Below are positions 26,597 to 35,798 of a stretch of DNA of 64,000 nt, one piece after another. The notes beneath the pieces were generated by a model that saw only the letters and a program-made list of their open reading frames with translations, had not been told where the DNA came from and ran no database searches. This DNA comes from Nonomuraea glycinis (lineage in GTDB: Bacteria > Actinomycetota > Actinomycetes > Streptosporangiales > Streptosporangiaceae), in NCBI RefSeq assembly GCF_014646515.1, contig NZ_BMNK01000003.1, forward strand, positions 701,456 through 765,455, in the 5' to 3' direction. Made by a program: the position numbers and the translations under genes. Position 1 is the first letter of the stretch. Every line of letters starts with the position of its first letter.

Positions 26597-26796
26597 GCGA
26601 GGAACTCAAGAACGCGACCTGGCGGAAGAGCCCCCTCTCGGACGGCCAAGGAAACTGCGTAGAGGCAGCCCTCCTATCCGGCGGACGCGTCGCCGTACGA
26701 GACAGCAAGGACCCCGACGGCCCCGCCCTGGTCTTCACCGACCCAGAATGGAAGGCGTTCACCGGCGGCGTGAAAACCGGAGCATTCGACCTCTAG
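26581..26796 (+). CDS. DUF397 protein
   Basis: 71 residues with the family signature WRKSPLSDGQGNCVEAA, VAVRDSKDPDGPALVFTDPEWKAF. DUF397 proteins are nearly always encoded right after a DUF5753 XRE regulator and act as its small partner, in some studied cases as an antitoxin- or anti-repressor-like pair. Here it overlaps the XRE 3' end by 16 bases and is followed at once by a strong terminator. Confidence 0.93.
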   Translation: MDLELSEELKNATWRKSPLSDGQGNCVEAALLSGGRVAVRDSKDPDGPALVFTDPEWKAFTGGVKTGAFDL

Positions 26797-26806
26797 GCAC
26801 TAACGA

Positions 26807-26840
26807 AAGGGGGCCTGGCCGTCTTCCAGGCCCCCTTCCA
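26807..26840 (+). terminator. Strong terminator after DUF397
   Basis: Perfect 12-base stem AAGGGGGCCTGG / CCAGGCCCCCTT (26807-26818, 26826-26837) with loop CCGTCTT, directly after the DUF397 stop. It closes the XRE-DUF397 operon. The next 200 bases up to 27043 show no gene. Confidence 0.85.
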
Positions 26841-27043
26841 CATCTGGAAACACAGTCGAGTTGACCAACTAGGACTGCGCAGTTTCCAGAAGAAGCCGGC
26901 ACTGGTCAGGGGGTTCTTCAACGATCCCAGCCTCTCCTACGTCTCATCAGCGCACCAATAGTGCAGAAACCCACAATCCTCTTAGATCACTGCTGCTGCG
27001 TGAGGAGTCGCAACGTTCTCGGTGACGGTCGGAGGGCAGGTGT

Positions 27044-27865
27044 CTATGTGGGGAACGTAACGCCGACGTGCGTGGATCGCATCCATTCTTCGTCAATAGC
27101 AGCTTGCAGCAGCGCCTCGGCGGTGATAAGTATGGCGACGCCCCAGCGATTGTCCCATCTTTCCGTGCCGGCAGGCGTAGTGGCGATCCATTGTTCGACG
27201 CTGACGAGATCGGGATCCGGGCGCCAGTCCCGACTACTTGCGTCGAACATGATTACGCGACCGTCTTGAGCGTAATGGGACACTATCTGGGGGACGTCGC
27301 CACCCCATGCAGCATTCAGACAAGGCCCGTACTGCGCCAGGGCGGGAAGAATCCCAAGTGTGGGGGAATCGACGCTGTAATCCATGATGATGGTGCCGTT
27401 GCCGAGACGCCCAATAAGCACATCGATATCGCCACCTAGGATTTTCATCGGCTCTGTGATCTCGGGCGAGATGCCGTAGGCCGCCAGGACATCATCGCTC
27501 GTGGTGCCGGAGGACCATGTAAGTGCGAGGACGCTATTGGTCCACCCCCGGAACCAACGAGCATAGCTCTCACATGCTGCGACGAAGTTCACTGTCGCCT
27601 CTGCTTCCTCGCTGTCATAGGCGTGTGCGAGAAAATCAGCGTAAGGACGCAAGGGACCGAGGAGTTCTGTCCAAGGGGTGAAGGGAAGATCGATCGGCTC
27701 CGGATACCCAAGCTTGCCTCGCCCTCCCCATAGTCGGCGTACATGCTTGCGTTGCCGTTGATGTCGAATGCCACGTGCCAGTGCCGGAAACCGTCGCCGC
27801 CCAGTTGATCGGTTACCTGCTTGCGTTCCGGCAGGGGATAGACCCCGTCCAGCGTGACGAGCCGG
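27044..27865 (-). pseudogene. Frameshifted gene, possible DUF6461-type C-terminal domain
   Basis: Two reading frames join into one protein. Upstream part: VYPLPERKQVTDQLGG, HWHVAFDINGNASMYADYGEGE (to about 27717). Downstream part in another frame: KLGYPEPIDLPFTPW, LRPYADFLAHAYDSEE to STHVGVTFPT (stop 27044). Reading GAGGC at about 27715-27720 as GAGGGC restores a continuous YGEGEGKLGY, so a single-base deletion explains the break. The second half looks like DUF6461 proteins that sit near contact-dependent toxin genes; that assignment is tentative. The 5' end runs into an Rhs-like fragment without its own start. Composition is less GC-rich than the neighbours. Confidence 0.6.
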
Positions 27866-28085
27866 TGTAGGTGAGGGCCTTGGTGGTGCCGCCGGTGGAC
27901 AGGGACAGTTCGCCCTTGACCGCCTTGGGCTGCAGGGTGCCGTCTTTTTCGATCAGCCGGGGGTCGATCGGCTGCCAGGCACCGTCCTTGTGCACGCGGA
28001 CCGGGGTGCTGGACACCTCGGCGAACAGGGTTTTGCCGTCCGGGTTGGCGTAGAAGGTCGAGGTGTCGGACTGCGGAAACTTCAT
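27866..28085 (-). pseudogene. N-terminal fragment of an Rhs/wall-associated repeat protein
   Basis: About 70 residues: SDTSTFYANPDGKTLFAEVSS, TPVRVHKDGAWQPIDPRLIE, KAVKGELSLSTGGTTKALTY. This matches the region just after the signal peptide of large actinobacterial Rhs/wall-associated proteins, usually followed by more than 1500 residues. Here the homology stops at about 27866 and the frame runs into the unrelated frameshifted gene, and the upstream signal-peptide part is missing, so it is a deletion remnant. Confidence 0.65.
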
Positions 28086-28130
28086 GCAGGTCGACAGCTC
28101 ACCGTCTGATCACCGACTCAGGACTCCGCC

Positions 28131-28850
28131 TCAACCCGCCTTGCGGCCCATGGGTGTGGTGAGGCGGGACACCGCGGCCACCACCTCGGAGGCGTTCGAC
28201 AGGTCCGGCAGCACCAGGTCGGCGCCGGCCTCGTGCAGTTCGGCCGCCGTCGAGCGGCCCGAGGCGACCGCGATCATCCCGGCCCCGCCGATCCTGGCGG
28301 TCTGCACGTCGCGGGTGGAGTCGCCGATCAGCACGGTGTTGGCGAGGGTGAACGGAGTCCCGAGGCGCTGCTTGGCCCGGCCCTGGGCGACCTGCAGCAG
28401 GCTCGCCTTGGGGTAGACCTCCTCGCCGTAGCCGCCGAGGTCGAAGTCGACGTAGCGGTCCAGGCCGAACGCGCGCAGCTTGTGCACCGCGTTGCTCTTG
28501 ATCGTGCCGGTCAGCACCGTCTGGGTGACGCCGTCGAGCTTGGCCACGGCCTTCAAAGCCTCCTTGGCCCCGGCCATCGCCCGCCCCTGCTGGGCCAGCC
28601 GCTTACGCCGGTCGGCGAAGGCCATGGCCAGCGCCGCGAGGAACCTGGGCAGGTGGTCGTCCTCCGCGACGATCCCGTTGACGGCGAGCGTCTCGAAGAC
28701 GATCTCGGAGTCGGGCCGGCCCATCGGCGGGACCAGCTTGACCAAGGGACGCCCGGTCACGACCCGGAACGCCTCGGCGTAGGCCTCCCTGGTCACGATC
28801 GCGACATCGACCAGCGTCAGGTCGATGTTCCAGAGAACTAAGCGATTGAT
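28131..28850 (-). CDS. HAD-family hydrolase-like protein with Asn in place of the nucleophile
   Basis: 239 residues if translation starts at ATC 28850, five bases after GGAGG; the next ordinary start, GTG at 28796, would delete HAD motif I. Motif I reads LVLWNIDLTLVD: the first Asp of DxDxT, the phosphoryl nucleophile, is Asn. Motif II (LTGTIKSNA), the motif III Lys region and motif IV (VLIGDSTRDVQTA) are otherwise conserved, with a phosphoglycolate-phosphatase-like cap. It is either an inactive pseudo-phosphatase, a decaying gene, or one initiating at a rare codon. It is the first of three HAD genes in 2.7 kb. Confidence 0.8.
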   Translation of the reverse strand: MNRLVLWNIDLTLVDVAIVTREAYAEAFRVVTGRPLVKLVPPMGRPDSEIVFETLAVNGIVAEDDHLPRFLAALAMAFADRRKRLAQQGRAMAGAKEALKAVAKLDGVTQTVLTGTIKSNAVHKLRAFGLDRYVDFDLGGYGEEVYPKASLLQVAQGRAKQRLGTPFTLANTVLIGDSTRDVQTARIGGAGMIAVASGRSTAAELHEAGADLVLPDLSNASEVVAAVSRLTTPMGRKAG

Positions 28851-28920
28851 GGCAGCCTCCTGACAGACAACTCTGCCAGAGTAGGGCCATCGCCCTGCCT
28901 GGGGCTCCTACCCTGCCGAT

Positions 28921-29547
28921 TCAGGCATGCTCAAGGGCCTCGGCGAGCGTGTCGACCACCGGAAAGCCGGTGGACTCCAGCTCGGCCCTGGTGGACATGC
29001 CGCCCGTGTAGAGCACCGCCCGCGCGCCGACGTGGCTCGCCGCCACCGCGTCGTCGACGCTGTCGCCGATCACCAGCACCTCACGGGGACTGACCGCGAT
29101 GGACTCGATGTGCGCCGCCATGTGTACGGCCTTCTCCCCGCCGGTCGTCCCGAGCAGCCCGTCGACCCGGGTGAAGTGCCGGGTGATGCCGAAGGCGTCG
29201 ACCTTGGGGACCAGGTGGGCGTGCGGGGCCATGGAGCAGAGCGACTGGGTGCCCGTCCACGTCGACAGCGCGTGCTCGGCGCCGGCCGCGAGCGCGCACT
29301 CCACGGCCAGCCGGAAGTAGTGGTCGTGGAAGCCGGTGTCGAGCAGCTCCCACTCCCCTTCGGCCAGCGGGCGGCCGAGCATCCGCTCGTAGGCCACCCA
29401 GATGGGCCGGGTGTAGACGGCGCGGAAGCCGTCCGCGGTAATCGGCGCCAGCTCGTACGCCTTGAAGACCTCGTTGGTGGCTCCGACCACGGCGTCGATG
29501 TCGTGGAAGAGCGTGCCGTTCCAGTCCCAGACAATGTGCTTCGTCAT
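28921..29547 (-). CDS. HAD-family phosphatase (phosphoglycolate phosphatase-like)
   Basis: 208 residues from ATG at 29547. Motif I VWDWNGTLF has the nucleophile Asp8 and the acid/base residue replaced by Asn as in the DxNGTL variant common in phosphoglycolate phosphatases; motif II is at LCSMAPHAH; Lys in GGEKAVHM; motif IV VLVIGDSVDDAVAA. Helical C1 cap between. Substrate unknown. It lies 70 bases upstream of the Asn-variant HAD gene on the same strand; the two show no close similarity beyond the fold. Confidence 0.9.
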   Translation of the reverse strand: MTKHIVWDWNGTLFHDIDAVVGATNEVFKAYELAPITADGFRAVYTRPIWVAYERMLGRPLAEGEWELLDTGFHDHYFRLAVECALAAGAEHALSTWTGTQSLCSMAPHAHLVPKVDAFGITRHFTRVDGLLGTTGGEKAVHMAAHIESIAVSPREVLVIGDSVDDAVAASHVGARAVLYTGGMSTRAELESTGFPVVDTLAEALEHA

Positions 29548-29577
29548 TGGTCCGAGTTTACGGGGCCGCCCGGCAGG

Positions 29578-30078
29578 TCAGGAGTCCAGGATGTCGGGGA
29601 TCTCCTGTGTGGCGTACCACAGGAGCTCGTGCGCCTCGGCGCCGTCGACGGTGAAGCGGGCGTCGTCGTCCCCCTGGTCGGCGTCGGGCAGCGCGGCGAC
29701 CGCCGCCTTGACGTCGCCCGTCGCGCGGAGGTCGTCGACGTGCACCGCGGCCACCTTGGTCATCGGGATCGGCTCGGTCAGCCGTACCCGTGCCTTCTCC
29801 CGCAGGTCCGCCCCGTTGTGCGGCAGCGAGCCGTCCGGCACCTCGGCGGCGACGACCACGCGGCGCGGCGGCGCGGCGGGGTCGTCGACCAGCATGCGCA
29901 GGGAGGCGCGGGCGGCCTCGGTGAGCGCGACGTACTCGAGCTCCTCGGTGTCACCCGAGGCGTACCACTCGACCAGCGCGGGCGTCACCGCGTAACCGGT
30001 CAGCGGGGCCGGGCCCAGCTCCCCGGTCTCGACCGCCCTGGCCAGCTCGGGCAGGGTGCAGGGCAGGTAGACGCGCAT
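29578..30078 (-). CDS. DUF6912 family protein
   Basis: 166 residues beginning MRVYLPCTLPELARAVETG, with VTPALVEWYASGDTEELEYVAL and DDPAAPPRRVVVAAEVPD. I recognise the actinobacterial DUF6912 pattern, a small cytosolic protein of unknown function usually found next to HAD phosphatases, as here between two of them. ATG at 30078 is 31 bases downstream of the third HAD gene. No catalytic residues can be named. Confidence 0.8.
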   Translation of the reverse strand: MRVYLPCTLPELARAVETGELGPAPLTGYAVTPALVEWYASGDTEELEYVALTEAARASLRMLVDDPAAPPRRVVVAAEVPDGSLPHNGADLREKARVRLTEPIPMTKVAAVHVDDLRATGDVKAAVAALPDADQGDDDARFTVDGAEAHELLWYATQEIPDILDS

Positions 30079-30109
30079 CAGGAACCTTTCACGGCGTGCG
30101 AGGGCTCTA

Positions 30110-30754
30110 TCATGCCCGGCGCAACGGCAGTCGGAGGAGAGACTCGAGCTCCAGGATGGTCGTGTCCGCGTCGCGGTGGTGGATCCCGGCGATGCCGAGC
30201 CCGCGCGCGGCCACGATGTTGGCCTCGATGTCGTCGATGAACACGCACGACTCGCCCGGCAGGCCGATCCGGCCGAGCGCGTGCTGGAAGATGCGCGGCT
30301 CCGGCTTGCGCATGCCGACCTCGCCGGAGATCACCACCGCGTCGAAGATCTCGTCCCAGTCGTCGCGCGGATAGGTGTTGGACCACGAGTTCGACAGCAG
30401 GCAGGTCCTGACCCCGTTGGTCCTGACCTCGCGCAGCATGTCGTACATCGCGTCGACCCGGTCAAAGCCCGCGAACATGCGCTCCAGCAGCCCTTCGGCC
30501 TCCGGCGGCACCCCGTCGAGCGTCACCAGCCGCGCGGCCAGGTCCCGCTCGAACACGGCACCGTCGATCTCGCCGCGTTCGAGCCCGTGGATGATGTTCT
30601 CGCCCTCGCCGCCGTAGGCGCGGTCGACGAGCTCGCGCATGATCTCCCGATAGTGATCGCCGTTGATGCGATCCGCCATGATCCACTTTGCGATGGAGTC
30701 CGAGAGCCCGGTGGTCAGCACCCCACCCCAATCGATCAGCACACCTTCGACCAC
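30110..30754 (-). CDS. HAD-family hydrolase (haloacid dehalogenase/epoxide-hydrolase-N-like)
   Basis: 214 residues from GTG at 30754, six bases after GAGGAGG. Motif I VLIDWGGVLTTG (Asp nucleophile intact), motif II CLLSNSWSNTYP, Lys in GMRKPEPRIF, motif IV VFIDDIEANIVAARGLG. The WGGVLT start and SNSW motif are typical of the subgroup that includes the N-terminal phosphatase of soluble epoxide hydrolase. It heads the DUF6912/HAD run on the minus strand and is divergent from the orphan atpB. Confidence 0.9.
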   Translation of the reverse strand: MVEGVLIDWGGVLTTGLSDSIAKWIMADRINGDHYREIMRELVDRAYGGEGENIIHGLERGEIDGAVFERDLAARLVTLDGVPPEAEGLLERMFAGFDRVDAMYDMLREVRTNGVRTCLLSNSWSNTYPRDDWDEIFDAVVISGEVGMRKPEPRIFQHALGRIGLPGESCVFIDDIEANIVAARGLGIAGIHHRDADTTILELESLLRLPLRRA

Positions 30755-30894
30755 GCCTGCCTCCTCATCCGTCCAGTGCTCCAGAGTAGAGCGTCGCACG
30801 CCGGGTTTGACCCCACATAAACCCCCGATAAAGGAATGCCCAATCACTTGCTTAAGGTGGCCCTCCATGAGGTAACTCACCAGAGAGGACCGCC

Positions 30895-31689
30895 GTGCGA
30901 GCGACGATCCTGATCATCTCCCCCGACCGGTTCGAAGCCCCGGGGATGGAACTGTTCGACTTCCCGCCGATCTTCGCCGGCGGGCCGGAATGGCTCACCA
31001 AACCCGTACTGATCGCCCTGCTCAGCTCGGTCGTGGTCATCGCACTGTGCTGGGCCGCCTTCGCCCGCCCCGCGACCGTCCCCCGTGGCTGGCAGAACCT
31101 CGGCGAGTACGCCTACACGTTCGTCCGCGACGAGATCGCCCGGCCGCACCTCGGCAAGGACACCGACCGATGGATGGGCCTGCTGTTCAGTGTCTTCCTG
31201 ACCGTGCTGGTCTGGAACCTGATGGGCGTCATCCCACTCATCCAACTCCCCCTCGCCGCGTACATCGCCTTCCCCGCCGTGATAGCGATCAGCGTGTACG
31301 TGATCAAGATCTATCTGGGCGTCAGGCACCACGGCCTGCTCGGCTACCTCAGGGGAATCATCCACCTGCCGGGCCTGCCCGGCTGGGCTTACGGGCTCTA
31401 CGCTCCCCTGATCCTCGCCGAGGTCCTGATCAGCTCGTTGTTCACGCATTTCGTCCGGCTGTGCGCGAACATGTTCGCCGGCCACATGCTCCTGGCCTTC
31501 TTCAGCTCGGTCGGCTTCTGGTTCCTGTTCGAGAAACTCACCCCGCTGGGCGCCGGCGTCGGGGTGCTCGGCGTGCTGATGACGATCCTGCTGACCGCGT
31601 TGGAGATGTTCATCCAGTTTCTCCAGGCCTACCTGTTCGCCATGCTCGCGGCGATGTACATCTCCAGCGGGCTACGCGGCGGGCACTAG
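30895..31689 (+). CDS. atpB: Orphan F-type ATP synthase subunit a
   Basis: 264 residues from GTG at 30895 after GAGAGGA. Six or so membrane helices. The essential rotor-contact Arg is present in HFVRLCANMFAGHMLL (Arg210 in E. coli numbering), as is the C-terminal proton-channel helix LEMFIQFLQAYLFAMLAAMYI. So it is a competent-looking a subunit. No atpE, atpF or other ATP synthase gene is in the window: neighbours are a HAD gene and a GH3 gene. It is presumably a second copy besides the main atp operon. Codon use is like its surroundings. It ends 4 bases inside the convergent GH3 gene. Confidence 0.9.
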   Translation: MRATILIISPDRFEAPGMELFDFPPIFAGGPEWLTKPVLIALLSSVVVIALCWAAFARPATVPRGWQNLGEYAYTFVRDEIARPHLGKDTDRWMGLLFSVFLTVLVWNLMGVIPLIQLPLAAYIAFPAVIAISVYVIKIYLGVRHHGLLGYLRGIIHLPGLPGWAYGLYAPLILAEVLISSLFTHFVRLCANMFAGHMLLAFFSSVGFWFLFEKLTPLGAGVGVLGVLMTILLTALEMFIQFLQAYLFAMLAAMYISSGLRGGH

Positions 31690-32954
31690 GGGACGCTGGC
31701 GGCCAGCTTGCGGTGGGCGGGTGAGCGGACCACCTTGGCCGCCTCCTTCACCGAGGCGACGGGCGGCTCGGCGAGCAGGCCACGGGCCTGCTTGAGCTTG
31801 AGCAGCCGGGTCACCGACTGGTCCAGCCGCTGCTCGGAGATCCGCCCCGACTTGGCCGCCGCCAGCACCGCGTTGTAGGCCTTCGGCAGGTCGTACGGCA
31901 TGAGCAGCAGGTCCGCGCCGGCCAGGACGGCGCGGACCGCCACCTCACCGTCGCCGTACTTCTCCCGCACGCCGGCCATGTTGAGCGCGTCGGTCGAGAT
32001 CACACCCTTGAAGCCGAGCTCCTGCCGGAGCAGCCCGGTCAGGATCGGCTTGGACAGCGTCGCCGGATCGCCCGACGGGTCCAGCTTGGGGAAGACGATG
32101 TGCGCGCTCATGATCGCCTCGACGCCGGCCCCGATGGCGGCCTTGAACGGCGGGGCGTCCAGCCGCTTCCACTGGGCCCGGGTGTGGTCGATCACCGGCA
32201 GCCCGGTATGGCTGTCGACATGGGTGTCGCCGTGGCCGGGGAAGTGCTTGGCGGTGGCGATCACCCCGGCGTCGTTGAAGCCCTTGACCGCGGCGGCGAC
32301 CATCCTGGACACCTCGGCCGGCCGGTCACCGAAGGCGCGCTCGCCGATGACCGGGTTGCGCGGGTCGATGTTGACGTCGGCGACCGGCGCGAAGTCGAGG
32401 TTGACGCCGAGGGCGCGCAGCTCCTCGCCGGTGGCCCTGGCCACGGCTCGCGACACCTTGACGTCCTTGGTGGCGGCGATCCGCGCGGCCCCGGGGAAGG
32501 GCGTCATCAGCGCGGACATCCGCGACACCGGGCCGTTCTCCTGGTCGGTGGCGATCAGGAGGGGAAGGTCGGCGGCCTTCTGCATGTCGTTGTTCAGCTT
32601 CACGACCTGGTCGACGCTCTTGACGTTCGCCGGGAAGAGGATCACGCCACCGAGGTGGTAGCGGTCGATCACCTTGGCCGGGGTCTGGGCGCCGTAGCGG
32701 GCCTGGTTCTCGCCTGACACGCTGTCGGCCGCGGTGCCGTACAGGACGGGCATGAACAGCTGGCCGACCTTCTCCTGCACGCTCAGCTCGGACAGCGCCC
32801 GCTTGACCGGGTCCGCCTGCGCCGGCGTGCTGCTGGGCACGGCGCTCGACGCGGGCGGCTGGGCGGGCGGGACGACGGTCGCCGACCCGCCCCCGCCGCT
32901 GCACGCCGCGAGAGCGATCACCAGGATGCCTGTGGTCCCCATCCGTCCAACCAT
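31686..32954 (-). CDS. Glycoside hydrolase family 3 lipoprotein (NagZ-like beta-N-acetylhexosaminidase)
   Basis: 422 residues from ATG at 32954. The signal ends at IALAACSGGGG, a lipobox Cys, then a Pro/Ser spacer, then a GH3 domain: LIATDQENGPVSRM, the NagZ catalytic-loop motif KHFPGHGDTHVDSHTGLP (His of the DH dyad) and the nucleophile Asp in GVISTDALNMAG. It removes N-acetylglucosamine from wall or chitin fragments outside the cell, feeding the GlcNAc PTS encoded next door, to which it probably belongs functionally. Confidence 0.93.
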   Translation of the reverse strand: MVGRMGTTGILVIALAACSGGGGSATVVPPAQPPASSAVPSSTPAQADPVKRALSELSVQEKVGQLFMPVLYGTAADSVSGENQARYGAQTPAKVIDRYHLGGVILFPANVKSVDQVVKLNNDMQKAADLPLLIATDQENGPVSRMSALMTPFPGAARIAATKDVKVSRAVARATGEELRALGVNLDFAPVADVNIDPRNPVIGERAFGDRPAEVSRMVAAAVKGFNDAGVIATAKHFPGHGDTHVDSHTGLPVIDHTRAQWKRLDAPPFKAAIGAGVEAIMSAHIVFPKLDPSGDPATLSKPILTGLLRQELGFKGVISTDALNMAGVREKYGDGEVAVRAVLAGADLLLMPYDLPKAYNAVLAAAKSGRISEQRLDQSVTRLLKLKQARGLLAEPPVASVKEAAKVVRSPAHRKLAASVP

Positions 32955-33007
32955 GCCCCCACGGTATCGAGGCCGCGAACTGCCCGTGCCGCTCGATGAC
33001 CAATTCT

Positions 33008-34683
<1,676 letters not shown>

Positions 34684-34687
<4 letters not shown>

Positions 34688-34944
34688 GGCGTCGTGGCTA
34701 TGCTCGCGAGCTGCTCGAGGATCTCGTCGGAGCCCTCGCCCTCAGCCTTGATGACGATGGTCTCGCCCTGGCGCACATCCAGCGCCATGATCTGCAGGAT
34801 GCTCTTGCCGTTGACGGGATCACCGCCCCCCAGCTTGGCGACGCTGATCTCCATCGGCGCCGTCATGGCAGTCTGCACGAACGTGGCCGCGGGCCGGGCG
34901 TGCAGCCCCACCTCCGCCGCCACGGTCGCCTTTCGCTCGCCCAT
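34684..34944 (-). CDS. ptsH: PTS phosphocarrier protein HPr
   Basis: 86 residues from ATG at 34944 (GGGAG six bases upstream). Phosphorylated His15 sits in GLHARPAATF. The Ser46-equivalent region reads NGKSILQIMALDVRQG, with Ser48. It is coupled to ptsI by a 4-base overlap. It relays phosphate from EI to the EIIA encoded immediately upstream on the same strand. Confidence 0.96.
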
Positions 34945-34961
34945 GAAATCTCCCTTCCTGT

Positions 34962-34977
34962 TCCGGTCCAGACCAGT
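34962..34977 (-). promoter_or_regulatory. Candidate DasR-responsive element (dre) upstream of ptsH
   Basis: TCCGGTCCAGACCAGT matches the 16-base Streptomyces dre consensus ACTGGTCTAGACCACT at 12 positions by my count. It ends 18 bases before the ptsH start, so it would block ptsHI when the GntR regulator is bound. Confidence 0.55.
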
Positions 34978-35001
34978 CGCTGGATCATCGGTCATACCGT
35001 T

Positions 35002-35448
35002 TCACGCCCAGTGGAAGAGCTCGTCACCGGCGTGCACCGTACCCAGCGCCACGCCGGTCACCGCCCCGGCCACGGCGTCGAGGGCGACCACCGGGCAGAC
35101 GGGGGATCGCCCGCCGGTCTCGATCGCGGCCGGATCCCACGCCACGACGGGCTGACCGGCGCCGACCCGGTCGCCTTCGGCCGCCAGCAGCTCGAAACCC
35201 TTCCCCTTGAGCTGGACCGTGTCGATCCCCAGATGCACCAGAACGCCCTTGCCGTCATCTCCTACGATGACGTACGCGTGCGGATGCAGCTTCATGATTT
35301 TTCCGGCTATGGGGGCGACGGCCGTGAGCGGCCCCCGTACCGGGTCGATCGCCGTTCCCGGCCCCACCATGCCTGCCGAGAAGACGGGGTCCGGCACCGC
35401 CGCCAAACCCACGGCCACCCCCTCGACCGGGGCGAGAACAGTCGTCAT
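35002..35448 (-). CDS. crr: PTS EIIA component, glucose/GlcNAc type
   Basis: 148 residues from ATG at 35448. Duplicated-hybrid-motif-like EIIA fold: VRGPLTAVAPIAGKIM, KLHPHAYVIVGDDG and the phosphorylated His72 in VLVHLGIDTVQLKGKGF. It passes phosphate from HPr to EIIB. It lies 11 bases after the EIIB stop, so the pair is co-transcribed. Equivalent to Streptomyces Crr. Confidence 0.95.
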   Translation of the reverse strand: MTTVLAPVEGVAVGLAAVPDPVFSAGMVGPGTAIDPVRGPLTAVAPIAGKIMKLHPHAYVIVGDDGKGVLVHLGIDTVQLKGKGFELLAAEGDRVGAGQPVVAWDPAAIETGGRSPVCPVVALDAVAGAVTGVALGTVHAGDELFHWA

Positions 35449-35459
35449 GGTCTCGCCCT

Positions 35460-35696
35460 CTAGCCGATGATGTCCTCGATGTCGCTGGCGATCGTGTCCG
35501 CCTCCGGCCCCACGACGACCTGCACCACACTGCCGGCCGCCATCACCCCGTGCGCGCCGGCCGCCTTGAGCGCGGCCTGGTCCACCTTGGAGGCGTCCCG
35601 CACCTCCGTGCGCAGGCGGGTGATGCAGGGCTCGATCTCGATGATGTTGTCCGCACCGCCGAGTCCGGCGATGATCGCATTCACGTCGGCCGCCAT
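35460..35696 (-). CDS. PTS EIIB component (GlcNAc/glucose type)
   Basis: 78 residues. The phosphorylated Cys24 is in IIEIEPCITRLRTEVRD, followed by GVMAAGSVVQVVVGPEADTIAS. A stand-alone IIB, as in the Streptomyces NagF arrangement, serving the two separate EIIC proteins at 39.9 and 41.4 kb. First gene of the EIIB-EIIA-HPr-EI run. Its promoter region (35697-35790) contains only a weak dre-like half-site, ACTGGTCTG at 35772-35780. Confidence 0.93.
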   Translation of the reverse strand: MAADVNAIIAGLGGADNIIEIEPCITRLRTEVRDASKVDQAALKAAGAHGVMAAGSVVQVVVGPEADTIASDIEDIIG

Positions 35697-35798
35697 CGGA
35701 CATACCCCCTCATGGCTCTGCGACCAGGGTTGAAACTGTGCTTCATGTTCGCTATGTGTAGCTGTATTTTGACTGGTCTGTAGGTGTTGGGCGCGTCA

